A DNA stretch of 64,000 nt from Nonlabens arenilitoris (GCF_002954765.1 NZ_MTPW01000001.1:62001-126000), one strand, 5' to 3'; counted from the stretch's first letter, positions 27,801 through 37,889 are shown. The notes: generated by a model from the sequence alone, not told the origin. Made by a program: numbers and translations.

Positions 27801-30800
27801 CCAATTTGATTACCGAACATATGGTACCAGAATTGAACAGAAGGAGCTGTTAATGGAGAAAGATCTATAGTAGGCATTATTAATTCTGCTGTCTGTCCTG
27901 CTGCACCACTACTTGCTTCTGTAAACATGAAGTTAGTACCGCTTTGTGCTGATAAAGGACCTGTTCCCGTTGAACCTGTTGTACCAGTTCCAGACACATC
28001 CCAACTAAAAGTTCCAGATGCGTTAGTTGTAAAACAAGCATCTTCAACAAAAGCAGTAGTTGGAGTAAAACCTTCAAAGTTTTGGAAATAAGGAGCAGCT
28101 ACCACATCACATAATGTTTGGAAACTTACAGGTCCAACCCATACTGAAGTATCAGTTGCCCCACAAATAGCTCTAACATAAAAGTCATATTGTGTACTAC
28201 CTTGAAGTCCTGTAACTGTATATGGTTTCGTTATTCCAGTTGCTGTTCCACCTAGTGGTGCAGCTGGTGGCATACCTTGTGTATAACCTACTGGTCCCCA
28301 TTCTACATCATAAGTTGTAGCAGTACCATTTTCAGTCCAGTCAATAGTAGCATCTGTAATTGTTATAGATGTAGTATCTACCGTTAAAGCAGAAGGTGCA
28401 GGACAAGTTGGTATTTCATCAATTCTAAAATCATCAATTGAAATATCACCTGCAAAAGTACCATTAGACTCAGCTCTTAATCGTACTGACAACTCTGTTC
28501 CTGTTAAACCAGTTATAGCACTAATATCAACGATTCTCTGAATCCAATCATCAGCTTGCGCTGTTTGTTGTGCACCAACAATCATATCTACATCATTAAT
28601 CCATCCTGTACCATCATTAACATCAACATGAAGAGTACCTATTTGTGCACCGAACATGTGATAATAGAATTGAATAGAAGGCGTAGTTAATGTTGAATAA
28701 TCTATAATAGGAGAAACTAAACGAGCCTCAGCACCGGTAGATGAAGCCTCTGTATAGAAATAATTGGTACCACTAAAGGCCATCAAAGGACCTGTACCAG
28801 TACTTGGCGTTGAACCGTTATTATCTACATTCCAATCATAAGTACCGTCTGCATCAGCTGACCAACAATTCTCTTCTAAGAAATTTGTTGTAGCAGTGAA
28901 CGTCTCAAAGTTCTCAGAGTAAGGTGCTGTAAAAACAGCACAAGCAGTTTGGAAAGAAATTGGCCCAGACCAAACAGAGAATCCTGCAGCACCCATACAA
29001 TCAGTTCTAACATAAACATCATAATTAGTGAAAGCTGTTAAACCTGTCCAGTTATAAGGATTAGCTGTTGCAGTTTGTTGAATCCCAGTTGTAGTAGCAT
29101 CTGGAGCAGGATCGCCTGCCGGTTGTACTAAAACCTCATAACTAGTTGCAGCCGTAGCATTAGTATCTGCAAAATCTACATCAACCGTTGTATCTGTAAT
29201 ATTCAAAGCAGCTAACATACTAGGTGGTGAACAAAAAGCACCACAAGTCTCTACTCTCAATAGATCAATCGCAATATCTGCGGTAAATCCATTTGTCGCA
29301 CTTTCTTTACCAGTTATTTGCAGGTAAATAATTTGACCTACATATGCATCTAAATTAACACCTACTGGTGCCCAAGGATCATTACCTGCTGTTTGTAGCT
29401 GTCCTATTGCAGTAAATTCATTAGTCCAAGGACCTGTTGGTGATGTACTAACATTTACTGTAAATTCATCAATTTCTGCACCGTAGGCAAAGTAATAGAA
29501 ACTTAACTCAGCTCCATCCGTTGCAAAGCTTAAATCTATAGCTGGAGAAACAATAGCTGCAGGTGTTGTTACCGTACCAGATGTTTCTAAATATGCAAAT
29601 CCACCACCACTAAATGGTGCATCAGGACCTGTATTTACTGAACCTGGTGATATAGCTCTATTAAAATTCCATAAAGCAGCTGTTGTCGTACCAACTCCTA
29701 TATCGCCGGTCCATCCTGCATCATTATTTTCAAATTCTTCTTGAAAAACAAATACATTATCCATTCCAGGACAACTAACTCCTTGTGGAGGCAAGAAGGC
29801 TGTCGTAAAGGTTTTAGGACCTCTTTGAGCGCTTAATGTACTCATTCCACAATCTGCAGTTATATAAAAGTCATAAGTAGAATTAGGGTCTAAACCAGTT
29901 ATCGTGTAAGGGTTTGTAGTCACTGAAACCTCAAATACATCAGGATCAGTTGCCGATGTTCCCGGAACAAAACCTACAGGACCATATTCTACAATCCATG
30001 TAGTTTCAGAACCTTGAGACTGCCAAGTAATCTCAGCATCCATTGCGTTAAGCACTCCAGTATCCAATAATGCAACTGGCGCACAAGCCGGAGCCTCTTC
30101 AACTGAAAAGTCATCGATTGCCATATCTCCAGAAGTTACACCTGTTCTTGTCGAAACAAATCTTACTTGTATATCACCAGTATAACCTGCTAAATTAATA
30201 ATAGCTTGCTCAAAAGCATCACTTCCAGCTGTTTGAACAGGTCCTGAACTAGTAAACAATCCTACTTGCCACGCTGTACCATCATAAACATCTACACTTA
30301 AGTCACCCATATTAGCGCCAAATAAGTGATAATAAAATTGAACTGAAGGCTCTGTAAGACCATCTACATTAATAATAGGAGAAAACAAGGTTGCCGTATC
30401 ACCTACATTACCCAATGTTTCAATATACATATAATTTGTACCTGAATTTGCTGCATCTGGACCTGTACCTCCAGACGGTGTAGTTCCATTTGTTGTCACA
30501 TTCCAGTCATATTCACTAAAATTGTTTGAACCATTAAAAGTTGCAGACCAACAATTTTCACGTTCAAAGTCTAAATTAGCCGTAAAAGTCTCAAAATCTT
30601 CAGTATAAGGCAGAGCAGTTGTTGCAGCCAGCGGCAGACATTGAGTCGCTATTGAAATATTTTGCCATGAACTATAGTCAGGCTGTGTCGGATCACATAC
30701 CGCTCTTACATAAATATCATATGCTGTATCATCAGTTAATGATGTTAATTGATGCATTGGATTGGTAGTAACATTCACCGTAGTACCTTGACCAGTTCCA

Positions 30801-31858
30801 GGCGTTGTTATAGTACCTGCCAATGCCCATTCGAGCTCCCATTCAGTTTCCATTTGACCAGGATTCCAAGATATATCAGCTAGATCTGAACCAACAAAGT
30901 CTGCTTGTAAATCACTAATCGGGAAACATGAGATTAAAGTTTGTGCTGTATAAGGACCTACCCATAAACTATAGTCACCCATTCCACAATCGATTCTAAT
31001 ATAGAAGTCATATGACGTATCTGATGCAAGTCCTGTCACATCAGCAAACGGAGCTGAAAACTGCTGTACAGTTGTACCACCAGTACCTTGAGTATATGGA
31101 GAAGGACCATATTCTACCTCAAACGTAGGATTTGGGTTTCCATTTGCATCCCACACAAAAGATATACTATTTGAAGTTTGTGTTACCGGTGCAAAATTAG
31201 AAGGACTTGGACAGGATTCAGTTGTTGTTAACTGAACTGGGCCTTGACAAGCACTTTGATCCATTGCTCCACAAACTGCTATTACATAAACATCATAAGT
31301 AGTTACAGAACTTAAACCTGTAATGGTGAATGGATTTGAACTTGCCGTTACTTGCGTCCCACCTGATCCACAAGTATAAGGCGCCACGCCATATTCAATT
31401 ATCCATTGAGTTTCTGTCCCTCCATTAATCCAACTTATCTCAGCAGAATCTGCTACGACATTATTAGAAGTAATGTTGGTAACTGCAGGACAAGAAGGAC
31501 AAGAAGCAGTCCCATTGAAGAAATTACCTGTCGCAGGTGAAAAACCTGAAGTCGCGACTACAATACCTTCAGAATCAAAGAGTGTAAACTCATTATCACC
31601 AGGCGTCACTGAATCAGCAACGTAGTCTAATGATAAAGTATCACCGTCATTTACAGCAAAGGTTACTGTGTTAATGTTTCCAGGAGGATTAGGAACAGTA
31701 TACACTTGTGGTGTACCACCATTAATTGTAACAGATATCTGAGATCCATTACCCCAACCATCACCAAAGTTATCCAACATTTCTAATGAATAGTTGCACT
31801 GAGCAACCATCATCGAAACAGTAAATAAAGCTAATAGAGTAGCATAAAAATGTTTCAT
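24857..31858 (-). CDS. Giant T9SS-secreted modular protein B (fibronectin III / MAM-like)
   Basis: 2333 residues. The signal peptide and N-terminal domain are nearly identical to those of protein A. There are nine fibronectin-III and seven MAM-like modules; unlike A and C it has no CUB. One MAM-like module (starting CPGMDNVFVFQEEFENNDAGW) is more divergent. The last module (starting APYGTATGAPGNDF) and the T9SS tail (FYPNPVKDVLNINGL, from about 2256) are almost the same as in A. Cysteines at module borders suggest disulfides outside the cell. It has its own terminator, so it may be separately transcribed. Probable surface adhesin or matrix component; ligand unknown. Confidence 0.9.
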   Translation of the reverse strand: MKHFYATLLALFTVSMMVAQCNYSLEMLDNFGDGWGNGSQISVTINGGTPQVYTVPNPPGNINTVTFAVNDGDTLSLDYVADSVTPGDNEFTLFDSEGIVVATSGFSPATGNFFNGTASCPSCPAVTNITSNNVVADSAEISWINGGTETQWIIEYGVAPYTCGSGGTQVTASSNPFTITGLSSVTTYDVYVIAVCGAMDQSACQGPVQLTTTESCPSPSNFAPVTQTSNSISFVWDANGNPNPTFEVEYGPSPYTQGTGGTTVQQFSAPFADVTGLASDTSYDFYIRIDCGMGDYSLWVGPYTAQTLISCFPISDLQADFVGSDLADISWNPGQMETEWELEWALAGTITTPGTGQGTTVNVTTNPMHQLTSLTDDTAYDIYVRAVCDPTQPDYSSWQNISIATQCLPLAATTALPYTEDFETFTANLDFERENCWSATFNGSNNFSEYDWNVTTNGTTPSGGTGPDAANSGTNYMYIETLGNVGDTATLFSPIINVDGLTEPSVQFYYHLFGANMGDLSVDVYDGTAWQVGLFTSSGPVQTAGSDAFEQAIINLAGYTGDIQVRFVSTRTGVTSGDMAIDDFSVEEAPACAPVALLDTGVLNAMDAEITWQSQGSETTWIVEYGPVGFVPGTSATDPDVFEVSVTTNPYTITGLDPNSTYDFYITADCGMSTLSAQRGPKTFTTAFLPPQGVSCPGMDNVFVFQEEFENNDAGWTGDIGVGTTTAALWNFNRAISPGSVNTGPDAPFSGGGFAYLETSGTVTTPAAIVSPAIDLSFATDGAELSFYYFAYGAEIDEFTVNVSTSPTGPWTNEFTAIGQLQTAGNDPWAPVGVNLDAYVGQIIYLQITGKESATNGFTADIAIDLLRVETCGAFCSPPSMLAALNITDTTVDVDFADTNATAATSYEVLVQPAGDPAPDATTTGIQQTATANPYNWTGLTAFTNYDVYVRTDCMGAAGFSVWSGPISFQTACAVFTAPYSENFETFTATTNFLEENCWSADADGTYDWNVDNNGSTPSTGTGPLMAFSGTNYFYTEASSTGAEARLVSPIIDYSTLTTPSIQFYYHMFGAQIGTLHVDVNDGTGWINDVDMIVGAQQTAQADDWIQRIVDISAITGLTGTELSVRLRAESNGTFAGDISIDDFRIDEIPTCPAPSALTVDTTSITITDATIDWTENGTATTYDVEWGPVGYTQGMPPAAPLGGTATGITKPYTVTGLQGSTQYDFYVRAICGATDTSVWVGPVSFQTLCDVVAAPYFQNFEGFTPTTAFVEDACFTTNASGTFSWDVSGTGTTGSTGTGPLSAQSGTNFMFTEASSGAAGQTAELIMPTIDLSPLTAPSVQFWYHMFGNQIGTLDIQVDDQLGGGFVSVGSIGPGAQQTAQADPWLLQITNLSAYAGQTVVIKFVATSNGTFEGDISIDDLLVDELPACPDPSMLSVLNITDTTAELNWSENGNATVWSVEVQPQGVAQGTTPAVYANTMATNPETATGLMADTFYDFYVQSDCGVDGASGWFGPFTFKTECAPLTAPYIEDFELFSASLDYTEENCWKGSFNSTSFTEYDWNVDNAGSTPSTNTGPDAAFNGSNYFYVEGNGGTAGNEAVLLSPLVDVSTLTNPSVQFNYHMFGVGIGDLHVDINDGSGFVNDVVLIQGQQQTAGSSPWELSVIDLSSFTGTTIQVRFRAEKVGTNTLGDISLDNVVFDELPACAQPSILSSTNVTDVTADLSWNENGMATSWNVEYGPCGFTPGTGTTVVATTNAGFNISGLTSETCYEFYVTADCGMGTLSGTAGPASFTTECSAVIAPYTEGFEMFTVTTAFTEENCWNTPQTTGYTWDVSTNGTGSTNTGPTSAATGSNYFFTEASSGSAGDEAELLSPLIDMSALTNPALSFAYHMWGPDFDTLHIDVNDGTGWTPDVFTLVGQQQANQADAWQTAIVGLGAYTGATVQIRFRGTRGASFGGDISIDDVVVDDFNGCLTPTNVAAANITATSVDISWSAGGSETVWEYAVLPSGSGAPTGAGTSTMNTMESVSGLASSSSFEVYVRADCGMGNFSSWVGPINFATDCAPIVAPYGTATGAPGNDFTAYPGVCWSEGDDTATTVGPNGVDGAWASDDFANDATSSNGQAAKINIWNTAAINDWLVTPEFDLGTSGNFEAIFDIAHTTFAATGATAFTGDQQIQLLITDDAGLTWTAIQTWDATSPAISNTGQLETVSLSSYTGIVQLAFWGTNGVTGAGTDSEFFVDNFTIDATQSNVSIEELGFTFYPNPVKDVLNINGLQNIDSASVMNMLGQQVMNVSPGVTNAQIDMTTLSAGVYLVQVTTDSRTSTIRVVKE

Positions 31859-31959
31859 AGTAAATTTTTAGGTTATTTAACGCTCAAAATAACACTTAAT
31901 AATATCATAAAATAACACAAAAGCTTTTAATCGATAAACTGATAAATATCTAGACAAAA

Positions 31960-31985
31960 AAAGAGCTGCCTTTCGGCAGCTCTTT
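31960..31985 (-). terminator. Rho-independent terminator of giant C
   Basis: AAAGAGCTGCC and GGCAGCTCTTT form an 11-bp stem with loop TTTC, followed on the minus strand by T-rich sequence. The stem is unrelated to those of A and B. Confidence 0.9.
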
Positions 31986-32006
31986 AACATAAATGAATTA
32001 AAAAAA

Positions 32007-35000
32007 TTACTTTTTAACAACTCTCACTGTTGTAGTGTTAGAACCTGATTTAACTTCAAATAAATATAAACCAGTTGCTAAATCTGATATATCAATTATA
32101 GCACTCTCATGGTTGATAATAATTGTCTTTAATTGTTGTCCTAATAAGTTTGTAATTGTAACACTTTCTATTGAAATCGATCCATCGATATTTACTAAAC
32201 CTGTTGAAGGGTTAGGGAATAATTTGAGATCTGCTTTCGCGAAAGCGTCTCCATTACTAGCCGTAGCATCAATTATAAAATTATCAACAAAGAAATCATT
32301 ATCCTCTGCATCCGGAGCAGTACCGTTAGTACCCCAGAAAGCCATTCTAACTACACCTGAATATGCTGACAAATCAACTTGAATGTTTTGACCAGCAGGC
32401 GAGATCACTGAATTGTTATCCCAAACTTGAAGCGCTGTCCAAGTAATCCCACCATTATCAGATATTAAGAATTGAACTTGATCATCTGATCCTAGATTAG
32501 TTTGTATTCCATTATCATCACCAAATTCAGTCAACGCGATATCAAATAAAGCACTCATATTATGACCAGTTGATCCTAGATCAAAATCAGGAGTCACTAA
32601 CCAATCATTGATAGGTGCTGTATTCCAGATATTAATTCTGGCAGCAGCTCCATTAGATCCTGTAGTCAGGTTTGCAAAATCATCAGTTTGCCAGTCACCA
32701 TTATTACCGTTAGGTCCAGTAGCAACATCAGTACCATCACCTTCTTCCCAACATGATCCTGGGAATGTTGTAAAGTCATTACCTGCAGCTCCTGTTAAAG
32801 AACCATAAGGTGTTGGGAACACATCACAAGGTGTCGTGAAGTTGAGTGGCCCAACCCATTCGCTTAGATTACCCATTCCACAATCAGCTCTTACATAAAT
32901 CTCATATGGAGTCACAGCAGTTAGTCCAGATTCAACAGCACTAGTTGCCGTTACTGCTGTACCTACAGCAGAAGGAATTCCTGTACCAGCTGCTTGAACA
33001 ACATATTCCCAAGCAGTTTCAGTACCACCGGCATTCCATCCAAAATCAACACCTGTTGCAGTAACAGAATTAACCGTAAGAGAATTAGGTGCTAGACAGC
33101 CTGTAAATTCTTCAATAATAAAGTTATCAATGGCTATATCTGATTCAAAACCAGCACCACGCTCACCTCTAAATCTTATTTGTACAGTACCACCACCGTA
33201 AGGAGTTAACCCTAATGTTGAAGTTAAATATGCATCACCTTCAGCAAGCTGCTGTTGTCCATTAATAACCAATACGTCATTAACATAACCTGTTCCATCA
33301 TTAACATCTACATGTAAATTCCCCATATTAACACCAAACATGTGGTAGGAGAATGTCAATGCTGGATTAGTCAAACTAGATATATCTACAATAGGAGAGT
33401 ATAATTCTGCTATTTCGCCAGGAACACCACTCGACGTTTCAACATACATATAATTTCCTGTATTGATTGCAGGTGCAGGACCTGTTCCTCCAGATGCTGT
33501 TAAAGTAGATGGCGCAGCAACCCAGCCTAAAGCAGCTGTATTTGTTGCAGACCAGCAATTTTCAATATTGAAGAAATCTGCTGTACCAGGGAATCCACTT
33601 GTTGTTGTTGTAAACATTTCAAAATCCTCTGTATAAGGAGCGATTAAAGGATTACATACCGTTGTGAACGATCTCACATCAGAAGCAACACTAGCAGCAC
33701 CTGAACAATCAAATGTTATATAAACGTCATAACAAGTATTATCTGTTAAACCTGTAATTGTATATGGATTTCCAGTTGCAACAACTGTAGTACCTGTACC
33801 TGGTGTAAATCCACAAACTCCATACTCTACATTTACTGCAGTTGCAAGTGGTTCTGCCGTCCAAGAGACCGTAGCTGAATCATTAGTAAATGAATCAATT
33901 GCGACCATTAAAGGATCTGGACATGCTGGTTGATCTTCAACTATAACGTCATCAATAAACATTCTCCATCCATCAGTGGTAGAAGGCGGAATTCTAAATG
34001 CGATGTAAACCGGTCCTGTATATGCAGATAAGTCAATAATTTCTTCTATATAGGTTACATTACTGAATAATGTTACTGGTAGTAAGGTATTGGTAAAATC
34101 TGCTGCATTTGAACCTGTGGTAGAAAGCAATACCTCCATATTGTTAGGCTCACCAGCACTTTGTACTCGATATTGATATTTCAAACGCTGCGCACCAGTT
34201 AAATTTAATTGTGGAGAGATTAAATAATCATCATCTGCACCACCATTAAAATCTGTTGTTATTGCTGCTACTTGATCACCTTCAAATGGATTAGTGCTAT
34301 AATCAATATTCCATTGATCACCATCTCCATTTGCATCTAGCACTGTCCAACACTGCTCTGTTGTACTTGCTGTATTAAAACCTTCTTGAAAAGGAACATT
34401 AAATGCGACACAAGCTGTACAGAAAGTTCCTGTTGCCGACCATGGACTAAATCCTCCAGTTCCACAATCAGATCGTACATAATAATCATAACATTGATTA
34501 GGCATTAAACCAGTTAATGTATACGGATTAGTTCCAACTGCTGACACCACTGTCCCTGTTCCTTGACCAGGAACAAAGCCTACTGGACCGTACTCGATTT
34601 CCCAAACCGTAGAAGCTCCTTGTTCTGTCCAAGAAATGTCTGCTGTAGTAGTGGTAATACTTGTTGCATCTAGCATAAGAGGCTCGTCACAATCAGGAAT
34701 GTTTTCAAATCTGACATTATCAATATACATTCTCCATCCATCTGTTGTTCCTGGTGGAATTCTCCATGCGATATACACATCACCAGTGTAAGCTGACAAA
34801 TCAATAGTTTCTGTCATATAAGTAACGTTAGCAAAATTAGTCACCGGTAATATTTGAGTTGTGAAATCTGCAATCGCATTTGTTCCTGTTGAAATTAAAA
34901 CCTCCATATCATTAGGCTCACCAGTACTTTCTACTCGATAGTCATAACGTACTCTTTCATTTCCTGTTAAGGTAATTGCCGGTGAAATTAAATAATCATC

Positions 35001-37724
35001 ATCTGCTCCACCGTTAAAATCAGTATTAATAGCAGCTACTTCGTCACCTTCACTTGGGTTTGACCCATAATTCATATCCCAAGCATCTCCATCACCATTT
35101 GCATCTACTACAGTCCAGCAATCTTGAGTTGAACTTGTAGAATTAAATCCTTCTGAGAACGGCACTGCAAAAGCAAGACAAGTTGTACGGCCTGCTAACG
35201 GACCGACTTGAGCACTTACATTAGTAGCACTACAGTTTCCTGTTATATAGAAATCAAATTCAGTGTTGTCTGTAAGACCAGTAACTGCATATGGGTTAGT
35301 TGTAACGGTTACAATTGTACCTGTACCTGGAGTAAATCCTACTGGACCGTACTCTATGTCCCATTCCGTTTCAGTTGATCCTGCGGTCCATGATAAGTTT
35401 ATAGAATCACTAGTAGTTGAGTCAACAGTAAACGCGCTAGGAACTGGACAAGCTGGTGGTGCAGCACATGTTACCGCCGCTTCCCAACCAGATTCTTGAA
35501 CAGAACCATCAGAAGTAAATACAAAAGTGATACATCCTGAAGGTAACGTCCCTATTAACATAACTTGAGTAAGATCTCCTGTACCCGCAAATCCTGAAGT
35601 AACTGAAGGATCCCAACACCAGACATCACCTACTCCATTAGGAGGACTGATTACTGGGAAAGTATCATCTGGACCAGCATAAACAGTTAGCCCATCATAA
35701 CAATCATTTGAAAATCCTCTCTCTTCAGTATCAAAAGCTGTGAAATCTACATAAACGACATCTCCAGCATTGTCTGGACATATTGTATAAGTAGTGTTCT
35801 CGCTAGGATTATATCCAGCAGTGGTGCCACCAGCATCAGTAAAAGTATCTCCAGCACAATAATCTTTGGTCGTTGAACCAGAAATTAATACCGGTATAGA
35901 TTCATCACCAGGTCCACATATAGCGGTAATATAAATATCATAATCTGTGTCACTAGTTAAAGCTGAAATAGAAGCATTAGCCGTTGTTGGATTAGGCGTC
36001 ACTAAAGTTCCAGAACCAATTACAAATCCTGGAGCACCATATTCAACTCGCCATTCAGTTTCTGCACCACCAGCAGTCCAAGAAATATCTATTGATGTAG
36101 CTGTTGATAAATTAATCATTTGATCAAATACAACTGGACAAGTAGGTGGAGCTGCACAAGTAACGGCTGCTTCAAAACCTGCTCGTTGTCCACCACCATC
36201 TGATTCAAAAACAAATGTCAAACAACCAGATGGTAATTTACCTATTAATAATTCTTGAACTAAATCTCCCGTACCTGAACCTGCATCCCAACACCATTCA
36301 GTTCCTCCACCTGGTGGATTAATTGTAGGTGATGTTGTGTCTGGCCCATCATATACTGTTAAACTATCCCAACAGCCTGCAAAAGAAGTTTCTAATTCAA
36401 ATGCTGTAAAATCTACATAAACCACATCACCAGCATTATCTGGACACACAGTGTAAGTAAAGTTCTCACTTGCGCCATAATCACCTGCTACTCCACCAGA
36501 GTCTACTAGTAAATCACCTGCACAATAATCTGCAGGAGTTAAAACGCTTGCGCAAACTGGAGTAGATAAGTCCATAGGACCACAAACTGCTGTTACACAA
36601 ACATCATAATTCACACCAGACGATAGCCCTGTAAGTGTAAACGGATTATTAGACATTGACAAAACTGTAGTACCTGTTCCCGCAACAAATCCTGCTGGAC
36701 CATATTCTATACTCCATTCTGTCTCTGCACCACCTGCAGTCCACGCAACATCAACCGATGTTTGACTTACATTAGAAAATGTAATTCCTGAAATATTTGG
36801 ACATGACTGAGATGTAGTCGCAGTATACGGACCAGCCCAAAGGCTAAAATCACCCATACCACAATCAATACGCACATAAAAATCATAAGTTGTATTTGCA
36901 GCTAGACCAGTTACATCTGCAAATGGCGCTGTGAATTGCTGCACTGTTGTACCTGAACCTTGAGTAAAACCAGTAGGTCCGTATTCAATATCTGCAATAG
37001 TATTAGGATTTCCATTTGCATCCCAAATAAACGAAACACTCGTGGCTGTTTGAGTTACAGGAGAAAAATTAGAAGGTGTAGGACAAGATTCTGTAGTTGT
37101 AAAACTTGCTGGTCCTTGAGAATTACTTAAGTCTGTCGCAGAACATTTTGCTCTTACATAAACGTCGTAATCAGTTATAGCACTTAAACCTGAAACAGTT
37201 GCTGGATTTGTAGTAGCTGTACTAGTTACTCCACTTCCTACAGTAAATCCAGGTGGACCTACTTCAATTTCCCATTCAACTTCAGTTCCTACTTGTGTCC
37301 AACCAATTTCAGCACCATCAGCAACAACATTGTTAACAGTTATATTAGTTACCGCAGGACAAGTAGGACATGAGGCTGTTCCATTAAAATAATTACCTGT
37401 CGCAGGAGAAAACCCAGAATCAATTACAATTATACCTTCTGAGTCAAAAAGAGTAAATTCATTATCACCAGGTGTAACCGCATCTGCGATATAATCCAAA
37501 ACTAACGTATCACCATCATTTACTGTTAGAGATACCGTATTTTGATTTCCTGGTGGATTAGGGACTGTATACACTGCTGGTGTACCATTAATGGTCACCG
37601 TCATTTGTGCACCATTTCCCCATCCGTCACCGAATGCGTCTCTCATTTCTAGAGAGTAATTACATTGTGCTGATGCTAATGCAAAAGCAAAAAACAACGT
37701 AATTGAGAGTAGTTTTTTTAACAT
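32007..37724 (-). CDS. Giant T9SS-secreted modular protein C (fibronectin III / CUB / MAM-like)
   Basis: 1905 residues. Its signal peptide differs (cut near ASAQ-C), but its N-terminal GDGW domain is clearly homologous to A and B. Eight fibronectin-III modules, two CUB modules (about 401-521 and 620-755, both starting YCAGD), and four MAM-like modules follow; two of these are a distinct subtype with WTVVDANGDGDAW and ADDDYLISP motifs. The T9SS tail (about 1830-1905: LFPNPSTGLVNIDG, STTTVRVVKK-like end) is diverged from A and B. A palindrome copy encodes AFAKA just before the tail. It is the first of the three in transcription order. Confidence 0.9.
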   Translation of the reverse strand: MLKKLLSITLFFAFALASAQCNYSLEMRDAFGDGWGNGAQMTVTINGTPAVYTVPNPPGNQNTVSLTVNDGDTLVLDYIADAVTPGDNEFTLFDSEGIIVIDSGFSPATGNYFNGTASCPTCPAVTNITVNNVVADGAEIGWTQVGTEVEWEIEVGPPGFTVGSGVTSTATTNPATVSGLSAITDYDVYVRAKCSATDLSNSQGPASFTTTESCPTPSNFSPVTQTATSVSFIWDANGNPNTIADIEYGPTGFTQGSGTTVQQFTAPFADVTGLAANTTYDFYVRIDCGMGDFSLWAGPYTATTSQSCPNISGITFSNVSQTSVDVAWTAGGAETEWSIEYGPAGFVAGTGTTVLSMSNNPFTLTGLSSGVNYDVCVTAVCGPMDLSTPVCASVLTPADYCAGDLLVDSGGVAGDYGASENFTYTVCPDNAGDVVYVDFTAFELETSFAGCWDSLTVYDGPDTTSPTINPPGGGTEWCWDAGSGTGDLVQELLIGKLPSGCLTFVFESDGGGQRAGFEAAVTCAAPPTCPVVFDQMINLSTATSIDISWTAGGAETEWRVEYGAPGFVIGSGTLVTPNPTTANASISALTSDTDYDIYITAICGPGDESIPVLISGSTTKDYCAGDTFTDAGGTTAGYNPSENTTYTICPDNAGDVVYVDFTAFDTEERGFSNDCYDGLTVYAGPDDTFPVISPPNGVGDVWCWDPSVTSGFAGTGDLTQVMLIGTLPSGCITFVFTSDGSVQESGWEAAVTCAAPPACPVPSAFTVDSTTSDSINLSWTAGSTETEWDIEYGPVGFTPGTGTIVTVTTNPYAVTGLTDNTEFDFYITGNCSATNVSAQVGPLAGRTTCLAFAVPFSEGFNSTSSTQDCWTVVDANGDGDAWDMNYGSNPSEGDEVAAINTDFNGGADDDYLISPAITLTGNERVRYDYRVESTGEPNDMEVLISTGTNAIADFTTQILPVTNFANVTYMTETIDLSAYTGDVYIAWRIPPGTTDGWRMYIDNVRFENIPDCDEPLMLDATSITTTTADISWTEQGASTVWEIEYGPVGFVPGQGTGTVVSAVGTNPYTLTGLMPNQCYDYYVRSDCGTGGFSPWSATGTFCTACVAFNVPFQEGFNTASTTEQCWTVLDANGDGDQWNIDYSTNPFEGDQVAAITTDFNGGADDDYLISPQLNLTGAQRLKYQYRVQSAGEPNNMEVLLSTTGSNAADFTNTLLPVTLFSNVTYIEEIIDLSAYTGPVYIAFRIPPSTTDGWRMFIDDVIVEDQPACPDPLMVAIDSFTNDSATVSWTAEPLATAVNVEYGVCGFTPGTGTTVVATGNPYTITGLTDNTCYDVYITFDCSGAASVASDVRSFTTVCNPLIAPYTEDFEMFTTTTSGFPGTADFFNIENCWSATNTAALGWVAAPSTLTASGGTGPAPAINTGNYMYVETSSGVPGEIAELYSPIVDISSLTNPALTFSYHMFGVNMGNLHVDVNDGTGYVNDVLVINGQQQLAEGDAYLTSTLGLTPYGGGTVQIRFRGERGAGFESDIAIDNFIIEEFTGCLAPNSLTVNSVTATGVDFGWNAGGTETAWEYVVQAAGTGIPSAVGTAVTATSAVESGLTAVTPYEIYVRADCGMGNLSEWVGPLNFTTPCDVFPTPYGSLTGAAGNDFTTFPGSCWEEGDGTDVATGPNGNNGDWQTDDFANLTTGSNGAAARINIWNTAPINDWLVTPDFDLGSTGHNMSALFDIALTEFGDDNGIQTNLGSDDQVQFLISDNGGITWTALQVWDNNSVISPAGQNIQVDLSAYSGVVRMAFWGTNGTAPDAEDNDFFVDNFIIDATASNGDAFAKADLKLFPNPSTGLVNIDGSISIESVTITNLLGQQLKTIIINHESAIIDISDLATGLYLFEVKSGSNTTTVRVVKK
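32233..32246. repeat. Iterated palindrome copy 6 (in giant C)
   Basis: GCTTTCGCGAAAGC, read as A-F-A-K-A in the linker before the T9SS sorting tail. This is the only copy within the giant coding regions. Confidence 0.95.
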
Positions 37725-37836
37725 GAGTTAGTAGTTTGTTTTAATATTGTCGAATATAATATTTTACATTCAATTAACACTGTTAAATTTTGAAAGTTGT
37801 AGAAAAGTATATCTACATATTAATTTATGCAATTAC

Positions 37837-37850
37837 GCTTTCGCGAAAGC
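37837..37850. repeat. Iterated palindrome copy 7 (intergenic, longest)
   Basis: GCTTTCGCGAAAGC extended by ATTAC/GTAAT on both sides to a 24-bp perfect palindrome (37832-37855), abutting the fabI terminator. Confidence 0.95.
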
Positions 37851-37855
37851 GTAAT

Positions 37856-37889
37856 AAAAAAAGCCTCTGCAAAAACAGAGGCTTTTTTT
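37856..37889 (-). terminator. Terminator downstream of fabI
   Basis: A GCCTCTG/CAGAGGC core stem is extended by A-run/T-run pairing, loop CAAAAA. The T-runs on both strands would allow bidirectional action; on the minus strand it ends the recN-fabI transcript. Confidence 0.88.

Noticed and set aside
17662..37724. Repeated DNA in the giant genes as a possible CRISPR or satellite array
   Set aside because: The repeats are degenerate, 90-180 codons long and follow protein module borders; they are domain repeats.
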